A stretch of 26,032 bases of DNA, from contig DATDUW010000039.1 in NCBI GenBank assembly GCA_035290185.1, forward strand, positions 1-26,032, in the 5' to 3' direction. The notes beneath the pieces are model-generated. The model ran no database searches. It was not told the origin of the DNA and saw only the letters and a list, made by a program, of their open reading frames with translations. The position numbers and the translations under genes are program-made. Position 1 is the first letter of the stretch. Every line of letters begins with the position of its first letter. The stretch is from DATDUW01 sp035290185 (lineage in GTDB: Bacteria; Patescibacteriota; Patescibacteriia; UBA9934; GWF2-40-263). Shown piece by piece: positions 5,433 to 13,819 of the stretch.

Positions 5433-7175
5433 ATGTTAAATCGTCTCTTCGCCTCAAAAGTCCAATTTGAAGCCCTAAACAGGCTTTTTCAGGAAAATCA
5501 TCCGCTCTCGACCAGTGAACTTGTAGAAAAAACAGGAAAACGACAGCCGAATATTGCCAAAGAATTGGACAAACTGGTCACGGAAGGTCTTCTTATCATG
5601 GAACGAGACGGGCATCAAAATTACTATGCTTTTCATTCACAAAATTCCTATGTTCCTCTCCTGAAAGCTCTTTTCGAAGAATACCGCTCCCACCAAAAGA
5701 AATATATTTGCATTAATGAGGAAGGAAACGTTGGTCTCCTTCCCCTTGGTTTTTTTCCGGAAGGTTTTTTGGGGAAACGATCCAAGGAGGCTGGGATTAT
5801 GAACCGTCTCCTCGAGTCTTTTGCGTATTTCCGCAACAACTACCTTAAATACTACGTTCAAAAAGAGACCTTCTTTGCATTGGCAAAAGAATCACTTGCT
5901 AAGCTCCTCACCGACCCTTCTTTCGTTCATGAGACGATCGGTCCTGTAACCAAACAAAAAGGAGAGGAGGCCCTGCGACTCTTTGAAACCCTGCAAGAAA
6001 AAAAATCCCATCTTGCCCCGGTCGCCGCTGAAAAAATTCTAAACCAAATTCAGGAGATCGTGCTCACACAGATCGACTACGGTCTCATTGCTGTTTTTGA
6101 CCTGAAAGAAATCTACTCGCATTACTTAGAATCCTATCTCAAAGAGCGTGTTCGGACGAAGAAAGATATCACCCTTTCTTCTGCCCTTTCAAAACTCCTA
6201 CAGCCTCCCGAATGTTCCTTGACACAATGCCTGCGTATGGAACTTCTGGACGGGGCCCTTCAAAAGCTGCAGAGCAAAAAATTCGACGCGGCTCCTTGGC
6301 TCCAACAGCTTCAGAGCCGATGGTTCTGGCTTAACTACGGTTACCGAGGACCCGGCCTTCCCCTGGATTATTTTGAACAGGTCTTCAAAGAGCTTTGTGA
6401 AAACACCAAACCAAATCTCGAAAAAGAGCGAAAAACTCTTGCATCTTACGCGCGTTCTGTTGAGGAAGAAAAAGAATGCCTTTTTAGAGAACTTGCCATT
6501 GATGAGCGCCATCAAGAATTCATTCGTGCCTTGAGCACCCTTTCCTTTTTAAAAGTCTATCGAAAAGACATCGCCTTCCTGTGTATTGCCATGCTCTTTC
6601 GTGTTCTTGAACCATACAAAAAAAATCTGACCGAACGTCATCTTGCCTACCTTACTCTAGATGAATCAATTCAACTCGTTCGCGGAGAGCTTCAAATTTC
6701 AAAGGAAACCCTTTTACGCCGGGAAGAAGAAAGCGTCTATATCATTCCAGGGGAGAAAATTCTTCTTGGAAGAGAGGCGCGCCGATTCAAGGAATCTCTC
6801 GAAGAAAAAGAAGAGGAACAAATTCCTGATCGGGAAAGCATCCGTCTTTTAAACGGGACAACAGCCTGCTTGGGAGAAACCGGAAATTGGATTCACGGAA
6901 AAGTGTCGGTTATCAATCATCCGGAAGATATGGAAAAGATGGAGGATGGAGACATCCTTATTTCCAACGCAACAACCCCAGAACTCCTCCCTGTCATGCG
7001 CCGAGCCTCTGCCATTGTGACGGACATGGGAGGAATCACCTGCCATGCGGCTATCGTCAGCCGCGAACTCAATATCCCTTGCCTCGTCGGTACCCAATAC
7101 GCAACTAAACTGTTCCGGGATCAAGATCGCGTCATCGTCTGTCCCCGACACGGACACATCAAATTCCAAGAATAA
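5433..7175 (+). CDS. Winged-helix protein with C-terminal PEP-utilizing phosphohistidine (swivel) domain
   Basis: The 580-aa protein joins domains rarely seen together. Residues ~8-70 are a winged helix (LSTSELVEKTGKRQPNIAKE followed by a LVTEGLLIMERDGHQNYYAF wing). The centre (~80-460) is helical and holds WFWLNYGYRGPGLPLDYF and LTLDESIQLVRGE, resembling the linker region of PEP-synthase-like enzymes. Residues ~480-575 are a PEP-utilizing mobile domain: GDILISNATTPELLPVM, then the phosphohistidine motif GGITCHAAIVSREL (His538) and IPCLVG. The ATP-grasp domain that phosphorylates this histidine in PEP synthase, PPDK or rifampin phosphotransferase is missing, and so is the TIM-barrel PEP domain. 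A DNA-binding regulator read out through histidine phosphorylation is inference. ATG 5433 is preferred; TTG 5406 is in frame. It is monocistronic, with its own promoter and terminator. Confidence 0.85.
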   Translation: MLNRLFASKVQFEALNRLFQENHPLSTSELVEKTGKRQPNIAKELDKLVTEGLLIMERDGHQNYYAFHSQNSYVPLLKALFEEYRSHQKKYICINEEGNVGLLPLGFFPEGFLGKRSKEAGIMNRLLESFAYFRNNYLKYYVQKETFFALAKESLAKLLTDPSFVHETIGPVTKQKGEEALRLFETLQEKKSHLAPVAAEKILNQIQEIVLTQIDYGLIAVFDLKEIYSHYLESYLKERVRTKKDITLSSALSKLLQPPECSLTQCLRMELLDGALQKLQSKKFDAAPWLQQLQSRWFWLNYGYRGPGLPLDYFEQVFKELCENTKPNLEKERKTLASYARSVEEEKECLFRELAIDERHQEFIRALSTLSFLKVYRKDIAFLCIAMLFRVLEPYKKNLTERHLAYLTLDESIQLVRGELQISKETLLRREEESVYIIPGEKILLGREARRFKESLEEKEEEQIPDRESIRLLNGTTACLGETGNWIHGKVSVINHPEDMEKMEDGDILISNATTPELLPVMRRASAIVTDMGGITCHAAIVSRELNIPCLVGTQYATKLFRDQDRVIVCPRHGHIKFQE

Positions 7176-7187
7176 ACAACGATCTAT

Positions 7188-7222
7188 AAAAAATCGCCCT
7201 AAAAAAGGCGATTTTTCTTTTT
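7188..7222 (+). terminator. Intrinsic terminator after the wHTH-phosphohistidine gene
   Basis: AAATCGCC (7191-7198) and GGCGATTT (7207-7214) form an 8-bp stem flanked by A- and T-runs (TTTTTCTTTTT). It is nearly symmetric and could also stop 16S transcripts coming from the other side. Confidence 0.85.
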
Positions 7223-7227
7223 GGACC

Positions 7228-7264
7228 AATTATCAACTAAACGATTGCAACATCTTATTTCTCC
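7228..7264 (-). repeat. 16S trailer arm of the pre-rRNA processing stem
   Basis: Bases 7228-7264 are complementary to the 16S leader at 8935-8969 over about 34 bp, including an uninterrupted 15-bp core, GTTGCAATCGTTTAG and its complement, and a 9-bp GGAGAAATA block, broken only by one bulge, one mismatch and G-U pairs. This is the layout of the RNase III stem that loops out pre-16S rRNA. Confidence 0.85.
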
Positions 7265-7283
7265 CTGCCTGCCGGTAGGCAGG
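7264..7283. repeat. 20-bp palindrome in the 16S trailer
   Basis: CCTGCCTGCC pairs with GGTAGGCAGG with a single G-U. It directly abuts the trailer arm of the processing stem. A 9-bp direct repeat AGGCTGATC follows at 7281-7289 and 7301-7309. It resembles small dispersed palindromes I recall from Patescibacteria genomes, which I could not verify. Confidence 0.5.
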
Positions 7284-7353
7284 CTGATCGACCTCCGAAG
7301 AGGCTGATCTCGACATATGATGAGAGAAGTAAAACTTCTCTATCTATTCCCTA

Positions 7354-8856
<1,503 letters not shown>

Positions 8857-8934
8857 AATCCATTTCACCGAGTTAAACTCGGCTTCGATGGACTCTGTCA
8901 ATCCTCTTTGGTTCTTTTGAACCGATTTTTATTG

Positions 8935-8969
8935 GGAGAAATAGACGTTGCAATCGTTTAGATGACAAT
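8935..8969 (-). repeat. 16S leader arm of the pre-rRNA processing stem
   Basis: This is the partner of the trailer arm at 7228-7264. Together they enclose the entire 16S gene. About 80 bases lie between this arm and the mature 5' end, including the small palindrome CCGAGTTAAACTCGG; no further promoter is needed to explain them. Confidence 0.85.
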
Positions 8970-9107
8970 GATGCATCTTTTTGGTTGGTCCGTCGTTCTT
9001 CAATTGTGAACGTCCATCTCTTCCATCAAACGTTTTAAAATCACCCGCCGCCTTTCGGTCGACGAATGACCTTTCCTCAAGACGCCTGATTTGTAGAGTG
9101 CGGAGGC

Positions 9108-9135
9108 ATTTTAGCAGCCCTTAGAAACGTGTCAA
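9108..9135 (-). promoter_or_regulatory. 16S rRNA promoter
   Basis: On the minus strand TTGACA (9130-9135) and TAAAAT (9108-9113) are separated by 16 bp, an almost consensus rRNA promoter. Upstream (9140-9235) is very AT-rich and could act as an UP element. The leader is about 245 bases long. The 8857-9107 stretch holds no gene. Confidence 0.8.
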
Positions 9136-9287
9136 GAGGACTAATGGCAAAATGGCCTCAAAGAAAGAAAAAAGAAATTTTCTCTCATCTAAGCAAAAAA
9201 ATAACTTCTTCCTTTTCAAAAATTTTCTCCTTCTCTTTCTTTGCTTTTGAGCCTGTTGAAAAGGTGGGGAAAAGAACAAAAACCGTC

Positions 9288-9316
9288 TTGCCAGAGACAA
9301 GCCAGACGCCTATACT
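9288..9316 (+). promoter_or_regulatory. tRNA-Gly promoter
   Basis: TTGCCA (9288-9293) and TATACT (9311-9316) are separated by 17 bp, with the tRNA starting about 20 bases downstream. It is divergent from the 16S promoter; the 9136-9287 stretch between them is AT-rich and shows nothing else. Confidence 0.75.
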
Positions 9317-9337
9317 AAACGGCGTCACAATGAACCT

Positions 9338-9413
9338 GCGGGCGTCGTATAATGGTTTATTATGTCAGCCTTCCAAGCTGAAGATGGCGGTTCGATTCCG
9401 CTCGCCCGCTCCA
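9338..9413 (+). tRNA. tRNA-Gly (anticodon TCC)
   Basis: Acceptor GCGGGCG/CGCCCGC, anticodon stem TCAGC/GCTGA around CTTCCAA (anticodon TCC), T-arm GCGGTTCGATTCCGC, discriminator T (normal for glycine) and an encoded CCA. Confidence 0.95.
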
Positions 9414-9442
9414 AAAAGACCCGTCATTTGACGGGTCTTTTT
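9414..9442. terminator. Bidirectional terminator (tRNA-Gly and the 1008-aa gene)
   Basis: AAAGACCCGTCA (9415-9426) and TGACGGGTCTTT (9429-9440) form a 12-bp stem with A- and T-runs outside. It begins directly after the tRNA CCA and lies 8 bp past the stop of the convergent large gene, so it can serve both. Confidence 0.9.
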
Positions 9443-9449
9443 GTTTCCC

Positions 9450-12400
9450 TCAGGCAGCCTTGTTTTTCTGTTGATCCATTTTCCGTGTTTCCTCAACCGT
9501 TTTTAATTTTTGAGAGGCCCTGAGAAATGTCTCCTGATTTTTTAGAGATGCCTCCAGATCGTTTAGTCTGCGGAGTTCGACATCCACTTTTGATGCTTCC
9601 CAAATAGCATTCCATTTTCTAAGAAACTGGCGACCAAACCAGCTGGCCTTCTGGTTCTGTTCCCTTTCCTTCAAAAGACGCTCACGTTTTCTGCGAATAC
9701 CCTCCAGCGTCTCCTCCATCTCTTTTTGACGATTTGCTTCTCTCATCCGTCCATAGTATTCCTCCTTGTCTGAGGAAGGTTCCGGTATCTGATCCCGCCC
9801 TTCTTGGGTGTTTGCAAGATGCAGCCCCTCCTTCCTTCCTTCTGGAGTTTCTCTTCTCTCACGCTGCGACTCTGCCCGTGCCTCGCTGGTTGCGATGAGT
9901 TTGACCATGCGTTGCAAGCGCTGTTCAACCTTCTTTCCAAGCGCGGCGGCAAGCTGCCGAAGTTGTTCTTTCCTCAAACCTTCTGCTCCTTCTTCTCCAT
10001 ACCATTGACCGGCTTGATGAGCCAATTCAGCCCGATCCTCCCCTTTAAAAAATTCTTTCAGTTCCTGAACAGACAATCCAAATAAATCCTCCTCCCTGGC
10101 CAAAGGGTCGAAACCTGTCTGTTCCTTTTTGCGGATTATCTCTTCCAGGTGAGGACGTTGTTGATTCAGTTGATCTCGAACGCGACCAGCTTCCTTCAAG
10201 TCGAACCGGAGAGCATTCGTATATTGTTCCAACAAGGCCGCGGGTTCCAAAACATAAAAGTTTCCTACTTTCATGCGTCTATTTTGCAACCTCTCTCCTA
10301 CAATAGTATCGGCTTTTTGATAGAAAAATTCAAAAGGAAGGCGAAGGACCCCTCCCTTTGCCCCGGAACGAACCGGGATCTCCAGGGTTCCGCCGAAACG
10401 AAGCGTGTTGTCGTACTTCAGAGAAGTAATCTCCCCTCCGTTGTCCAAAGAAACGTTGGGAAGTTGTTGAAATTTCCCATAAATTTCCTTGAAAGTTTTT
10501 TCCTTGCGAATAGCTGCATCCATGTCGCCGGGAAAATCACTCGATCCCTCTTTTCCGTCGGAAAAAAAGGAATCCTGGTAGTAGTTGGTCAACTCATGAA
10601 GGGCATAGCTTCCAAACAAGGTCACATCCTCAAGCCCCTTTTCCCCAATCGTTTCTGCCACCCAAGCCGTTGCTGCTGCGAGAGCCTCCTGCTTGGATTC
10701 AATCGAAAGATCCGGATTCCTGAGATCAAAGACAGAAACCCCGTCCTTTTCTTTTGAAACCTTTTCTTCTGAAACTTCAACAGGAACACCAGGCGAAGAA
10801 AGTTTTTCCCCGAACAGCCAACTCCTTGTCCGTTCCCAAATTCCACTCTTTGGTGTCGAGGATATGTCCGAAGAAACTCCAGACACATTCTCCCTCTGAT
10901 GAATCGGCCTTTCCCATTGTAAAGCTCTGGCTGCCCGTAACACTTCGCTTACATCTGCTTTGATGGTTGTAGGTTCCTCCGGCTCGCCCAATTCAAGCTC
11001 TTCTTCCACCTCTTTTTTGCTATTCACCTCAACCGTCTTTGCATATAGATCGGATTCACTGTCTTCTTTATTCACATCAAGTTCTGGAAAGTCCTCCCCA
11101 AACAAAGGAACATTCTCTAGAACCCCAAGAGATTTTGGCACATGCGAGGTCTCTCTCTTTTTCCTTGGTTCGGAACGCTCCAGAACCGTTCCTTCTAATT
11201 TACTCTGGTAGAAAGAAGCAAAATCGGGATTAAAGGCTTTTTTATCGTACGACACGATTCCATAACGTCTTTTGTCCCCCCCAAAAATGCGAAAAATTTT
11301 TCCGACTGTTTGAAGCCCCTTTTCTGGAGAAAAACGAAGAATATCATGGGTCTCTTCTCTATCGCCCTTAGAGACCAAAGACAATCCCTTTTCTGATAAT
11401 CCAAGTTTATTTTCTAAGTTCATGATGTCTGGATCTGTTTCCACTTCCAAAAAAACCGCGCCTAAAAAAGGGGGTAAAAAATCTTTGAGCGTTAAATCCG
11501 ATCGCGGAGAACGCCGTTCCCTTTCTTTTCCGTCTTCAAAAAAAACTTCGGCTGCTTGACCAAGATCGACATCTGTTCGCACATTCAGCATGCGGACAGA
11601 AACTTCCTCTTCCGAAGGAGCGTCGGCTTTCAAAAATGCCGACAAAAAAGGCACGCGCTCTTGAAACAAACCGCGCAGCTTCTCCGCCGTCATTTCCGAG
11701 CCATGGGCATAAAAATCCCAAGAGTGTTCGCGCACTTGTGATAGGTCATGTACAACCTTCCAAAACGCTTCACGATCCTCTTCCCGAATTGCATCCGCCC
11801 AATAGGCAAGCATGATATAGTCCCGGGATTTTCTGACCTTTTCTATGGCTTCACTACTTTCAAAATTCGTCCTCTCAAAAAAACGTTGATGGACATCCTC
11901 TGCGGATTCTTCCTCCAAATTCTGTTGAGAAAAAACGCCTTCCTTTTTTGGTTTTATTCCTCTCTTTCCTCTTAAAAAACGCTCTTCGATCTTTTCAATG
12001 AGGCTATCAACTTCATCGGCCAAGACATCTGTCTTTACCGCCTCTCCTATTGCTCTTTTTTCCTCCGGGGAAAATGCAATTTTGAAGCCCTTTTCCAGAA
12101 CACGAAGAATAGCATTTGTTAATTTCTGCGCCTTTAAAATTTTTTGTTTATTCTCCCATCCAACCCGTGCCTCTTCAAGGGTTAACTCTCTCGCTATACC
12201 CATTCTTCTCCCTTCTTCTTTCACAGCTATTTTTTCTCCCTTCACCTCTACCACCTTGTATTCCTGCATTCTTCCGTCTGGAGTCGGCAAAACCACCAAA
12301 TCGCCGGTTTTCAAAAGTTCGACGTCTTTTCCCCGATGATGGGATCCTATTGCCCTTTCCTTTTTTGTTCCTTTCTGCTCTCCACTAGGGACGAGTTCCT

Positions 12401-12476
12401 GACCCGTGTCGGTCTCAAGGTCTAAGACCAGGTCGCTTTCAAGCTTTTTTGCGGCGTGACGTTGTTCGCGTGGCAT
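9450..12476 (-). CDS. Large charged cytoplasmic protein (1008 aa) with nucleotidyltransferase-like region
   Basis: No family is recognised over the full length, and no signal peptide or membrane span is seen. Residues ~54-90 look like a small beta-barrel (LLKTGDLVVLPTPDGRMQEY, KVVEVKGEKIAVKEEG). Residues 100-450 are mainly helical and acidic, and 450-590 look disordered. Residues ~595-760 carry a possible Pol-beta-type nucleotidyltransferase core: LFGSYAL (G622, S623), PGDMDAAI (D651, D653) and a third acidic strand LPFEFF (E716), followed by VLEPAALLEQYTNALRFDLK as in AbiEii/MNT-like enzymes. The 27-residue gap between GS and DxD is longer than usual, so activity is uncertain. The rest (~860-1008) is a Glu/Arg/Lys coiled coil. 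It is last in the yebC-ruvC transcript, 12 bp after ruvC. ATG 12476 follows a T-run with no Shine-Dalgarno. Confidence 0.75.
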   Translation of the reverse strand: MPREQRHAAKKLESDLVLDLETDTGQELVPSGEQKGTKKERAIGSHHRGKDVELLKTGDLVVLPTPDGRMQEYKVVEVKGEKIAVKEEGRRMGIARELTLEEARVGWENKQKILKAQKLTNAILRVLEKGFKIAFSPEEKRAIGEAVKTDVLADEVDSLIEKIEERFLRGKRGIKPKKEGVFSQQNLEEESAEDVHQRFFERTNFESSEAIEKVRKSRDYIMLAYWADAIREEDREAFWKVVHDLSQVREHSWDFYAHGSEMTAEKLRGLFQERVPFLSAFLKADAPSEEEVSVRMLNVRTDVDLGQAAEVFFEDGKERERRSPRSDLTLKDFLPPFLGAVFLEVETDPDIMNLENKLGLSEKGLSLVSKGDREETHDILRFSPEKGLQTVGKIFRIFGGDKRRYGIVSYDKKAFNPDFASFYQSKLEGTVLERSEPRKKRETSHVPKSLGVLENVPLFGEDFPELDVNKEDSESDLYAKTVEVNSKKEVEEELELGEPEEPTTIKADVSEVLRAARALQWERPIHQRENVSGVSSDISSTPKSGIWERTRSWLFGEKLSSPGVPVEVSEEKVSKEKDGVSVFDLRNPDLSIESKQEALAAATAWVAETIGEKGLEDVTLFGSYALHELTNYYQDSFFSDGKEGSSDFPGDMDAAIRKEKTFKEIYGKFQQLPNVSLDNGGEITSLKYDNTLRFGGTLEIPVRSGAKGGVLRLPFEFFYQKADTIVGERLQNRRMKVGNFYVLEPAALLEQYTNALRFDLKEAGRVRDQLNQQRPHLEEIIRKKEQTGFDPLAREEDLFGLSVQELKEFFKGEDRAELAHQAGQWYGEEGAEGLRKEQLRQLAAALGKKVEQRLQRMVKLIATSEARAESQRERRETPEGRKEGLHLANTQEGRDQIPEPSSDKEEYYGRMREANRQKEMEETLEGIRRKRERLLKEREQNQKASWFGRQFLRKWNAIWEASKVDVELRRLNDLEASLKNQETFLRASQKLKTVEETRKMDQQKNKAA

Positions 12477-12488
12477 AAAAAAGAAAAA

Positions 12489-12983
12489 CTAACGAACGAA
12501 ACACTCCGTCCCGGCAAGCGCGATCGCAAGCGCGTCAGCGGCATCATCGGGTTTGGGAATTTTAGAAAGATTGAACAGGCGTTTGACCATGCGCTGCACA
12601 CCGGCTTTGTCGGCCCGGCCGTCTCCGCAAACAGCAGACTTGACCTGATTCGGCGTTAATTCCACAACAGGAATGCCCAGTTGGGCGGCAAGGAGCAAAA
12701 CAACCCCCCGGGCCTCGGACACGCGCATAGCCGTTTTTTGGTTCTTGGTCACGAATAGCTGTTCCACGGCCAAAAGGCCAGGCCGGAGTTCGAGAAAAAG
12801 CGCCTGTAAGTCTTCCGCAAGCGAGGCGAGCCGACGGCCAAAATCCTTTGAGATCGGCGTGGTCATGACACCGAAATCCACAGCCTCCCATTGAAGGCCC
12901 TTGCTACGTACCGCCGCGAATCCCATGCGGCCGAATCCTGGATCAATACCCATAACAATTTCCTCCTCTCTTTTTTTTCGCAT
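12489..12983 (-). CDS. ruvC: Holliday-junction resolvase RuvC
   Basis: RuvC cuts Holliday junctions together with RuvAB. The RNase H-like fold is clear: first catalytic Asp in MGIDPGFGRMGF, Glu in LLAVEQLF, and the C-terminal DDAADALAIAL pair. The conserved TPNQVKSAVCGDGRADK region is also there. The start is open to question. ATG 12983 lies 4 bp after the yebC stop and gives 164 aa with an intact first strand (EEEIVMGIDPG). ATG 12953 has a perfect AGGAGG 8 bases upstream but would leave only three residues before the catalytic Asp. I prefer 12983 because of the fold; the AGGAGG also encodes the Glu codons. It is co-transcribed with yebC, a linkage seen in many bacteria. ruvA and ruvB are not in the window. 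Confidence 0.93.
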   Translation of the reverse strand: MRKKREEEIVMGIDPGFGRMGFAAVRSKGLQWEAVDFGVMTTPISKDFGRRLASLAEDLQALFLELRPGLLAVEQLFVTKNQKTAMRVSEARGVVLLLAAQLGIPVVELTPNQVKSAVCGDGRADKAGVQRMVKRLFNLSKIPKPDDAADALAIALAGTECFVR

Positions 12984-12987
12984 ACGT

Positions 12988-13716
12988 TTACGCCTGATTG
13001 GTATAAACCGCATCCACGTCGTCGTTTTCTTCCAACGCCTCCACAAGAGCATCGAATTTTTCCTGAACCGCCGGATCGGAAATCTCCGTCGTTGTTTTCG
13101 CCACGTACTCCATTCCAACTCCATCCGGTTTCAACCCCAATGATTCGATGGTATCCATCATGTGTTTAAGGTCTCTGGGATCGCAAACAACTTGAACGCC
13201 GTCCTCTCCCACCGGAAGCAGATCTTCAGCTCCGGTTTCGATCATGATAAGGTCGAATTTTTCCCGATCACCGAACACGCCCCCCTCTGCGAATGTCACA
13301 ACACCTTTCTTTTCAAACATCCACATCACGCTCCCGGCCGCACCAATGATCCCGCCTTTTTTTGATGCAATCATCTTTACGTCCGCCACCGTGCGATTAT
13401 GGTTATCCGTCACACAGACAACAAGCAGAGCCACGCCCCCCGGACCGAACCCTTCGTAAGTGACTTCCTCAAGAGCGTTTCCTCCTTCTTGACCCGTACC
13501 ACGCGCCACAGCCCGTTCAATATTCTCTTTGGGCATACTGATGGCCTTGGCAGCGTCAATGGCAACACGAAGTTTAACATTGAAGGCCGGATCCCCGCCC
13601 CCTTCCTTGGCCGCCACAGTGATCGTCTTTACAATCTTGGCAAACACGTTTGCTTTCTTTCCATCCGTTTTGCCTTTCTTCAACTGGATGTTGTGCCAAT
13701 GGGAATGCCGTGCCAT
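12988..13716 (-). CDS. yebC: YebC/TACO1-family protein
   Basis: The 242-aa protein starts with the family signature MARHSHWHNIQLKKGKTDGK (usual form: MSGHSKWANIKHRK) and continues with the VKLRVAIDAAKAISMPKENIERAVARGTG block and the GPGGVALLVVCVTDNHNRTVADV block. Length and domain order match the family. YebC proteins were described as transcription regulators, and recent work on family members links them to relief of ribosome stalling; which applies here is unknown. ATG 13716 is preceded by CCGTTT with no Shine-Dalgarno, and the transcript leader is only about 14 bases. It is the first gene of yebC-ruvC-1008aa. Confidence 0.94.
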   Translation of the reverse strand: MARHSHWHNIQLKKGKTDGKKANVFAKIVKTITVAAKEGGGDPAFNVKLRVAIDAAKAISMPKENIERAVARGTGQEGGNALEEVTYEGFGPGGVALLVVCVTDNHNRTVADVKMIASKKGGIIGAAGSVMWMFEKKGVVTFAEGGVFGDREKFDLIMIETGAEDLLPVGEDGVQVVCDPRDLKHMMDTIESLGLKPDGVGMEYVAKTTTEISDPAVQEKFDALVEALEENDDVDAVYTNQA

Positions 13717-13736
13717 AAACGGGATTTTGCAGAAAC

Positions 13737-13766
13737 AGCCTAGCATTTTTTCATTTCCCTGTCGAA
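13737..13766 (-). promoter_or_regulatory. Promoter of the yebC-ruvC unit
   Basis: On the minus strand TTCGAC (13761-13766) and TAGGCT (13737-13742) are separated by 18 bp, and TGC before the -10 makes it an extended -10 type. It lies just after the rpoC terminator. Confidence 0.5.
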
Positions 13767-13767
13767 C

Positions 13768-13800
13768 AAAAATCGTCCCGCGACCAGCGGGACGATTTTT
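13768..13800 (-). terminator. rpoBC terminator
   Basis: AAAAATCGTCCCGC (13768-13781) and GCGGGACGATTTTT (13787-13800) form a perfect 14-bp arm pair with a 5-base loop, flanked by A and T. It lies 20 bp past the rpoC stop and separates rpoBC from yebC. Confidence 0.92.
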
Positions 13801-13819
13801 CTTTTCTCCGTTCTTTCTG

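Noticed and set aside
12953..12983. Start of ruvC at 12953 because of a perfect AGGAGG
   Set aside because: It would leave only Met-Gly-Ile before the catalytic Asp and cut the first beta-strand; the AGGAGG is also explained by the Glu codons. It is kept as an alternative only.
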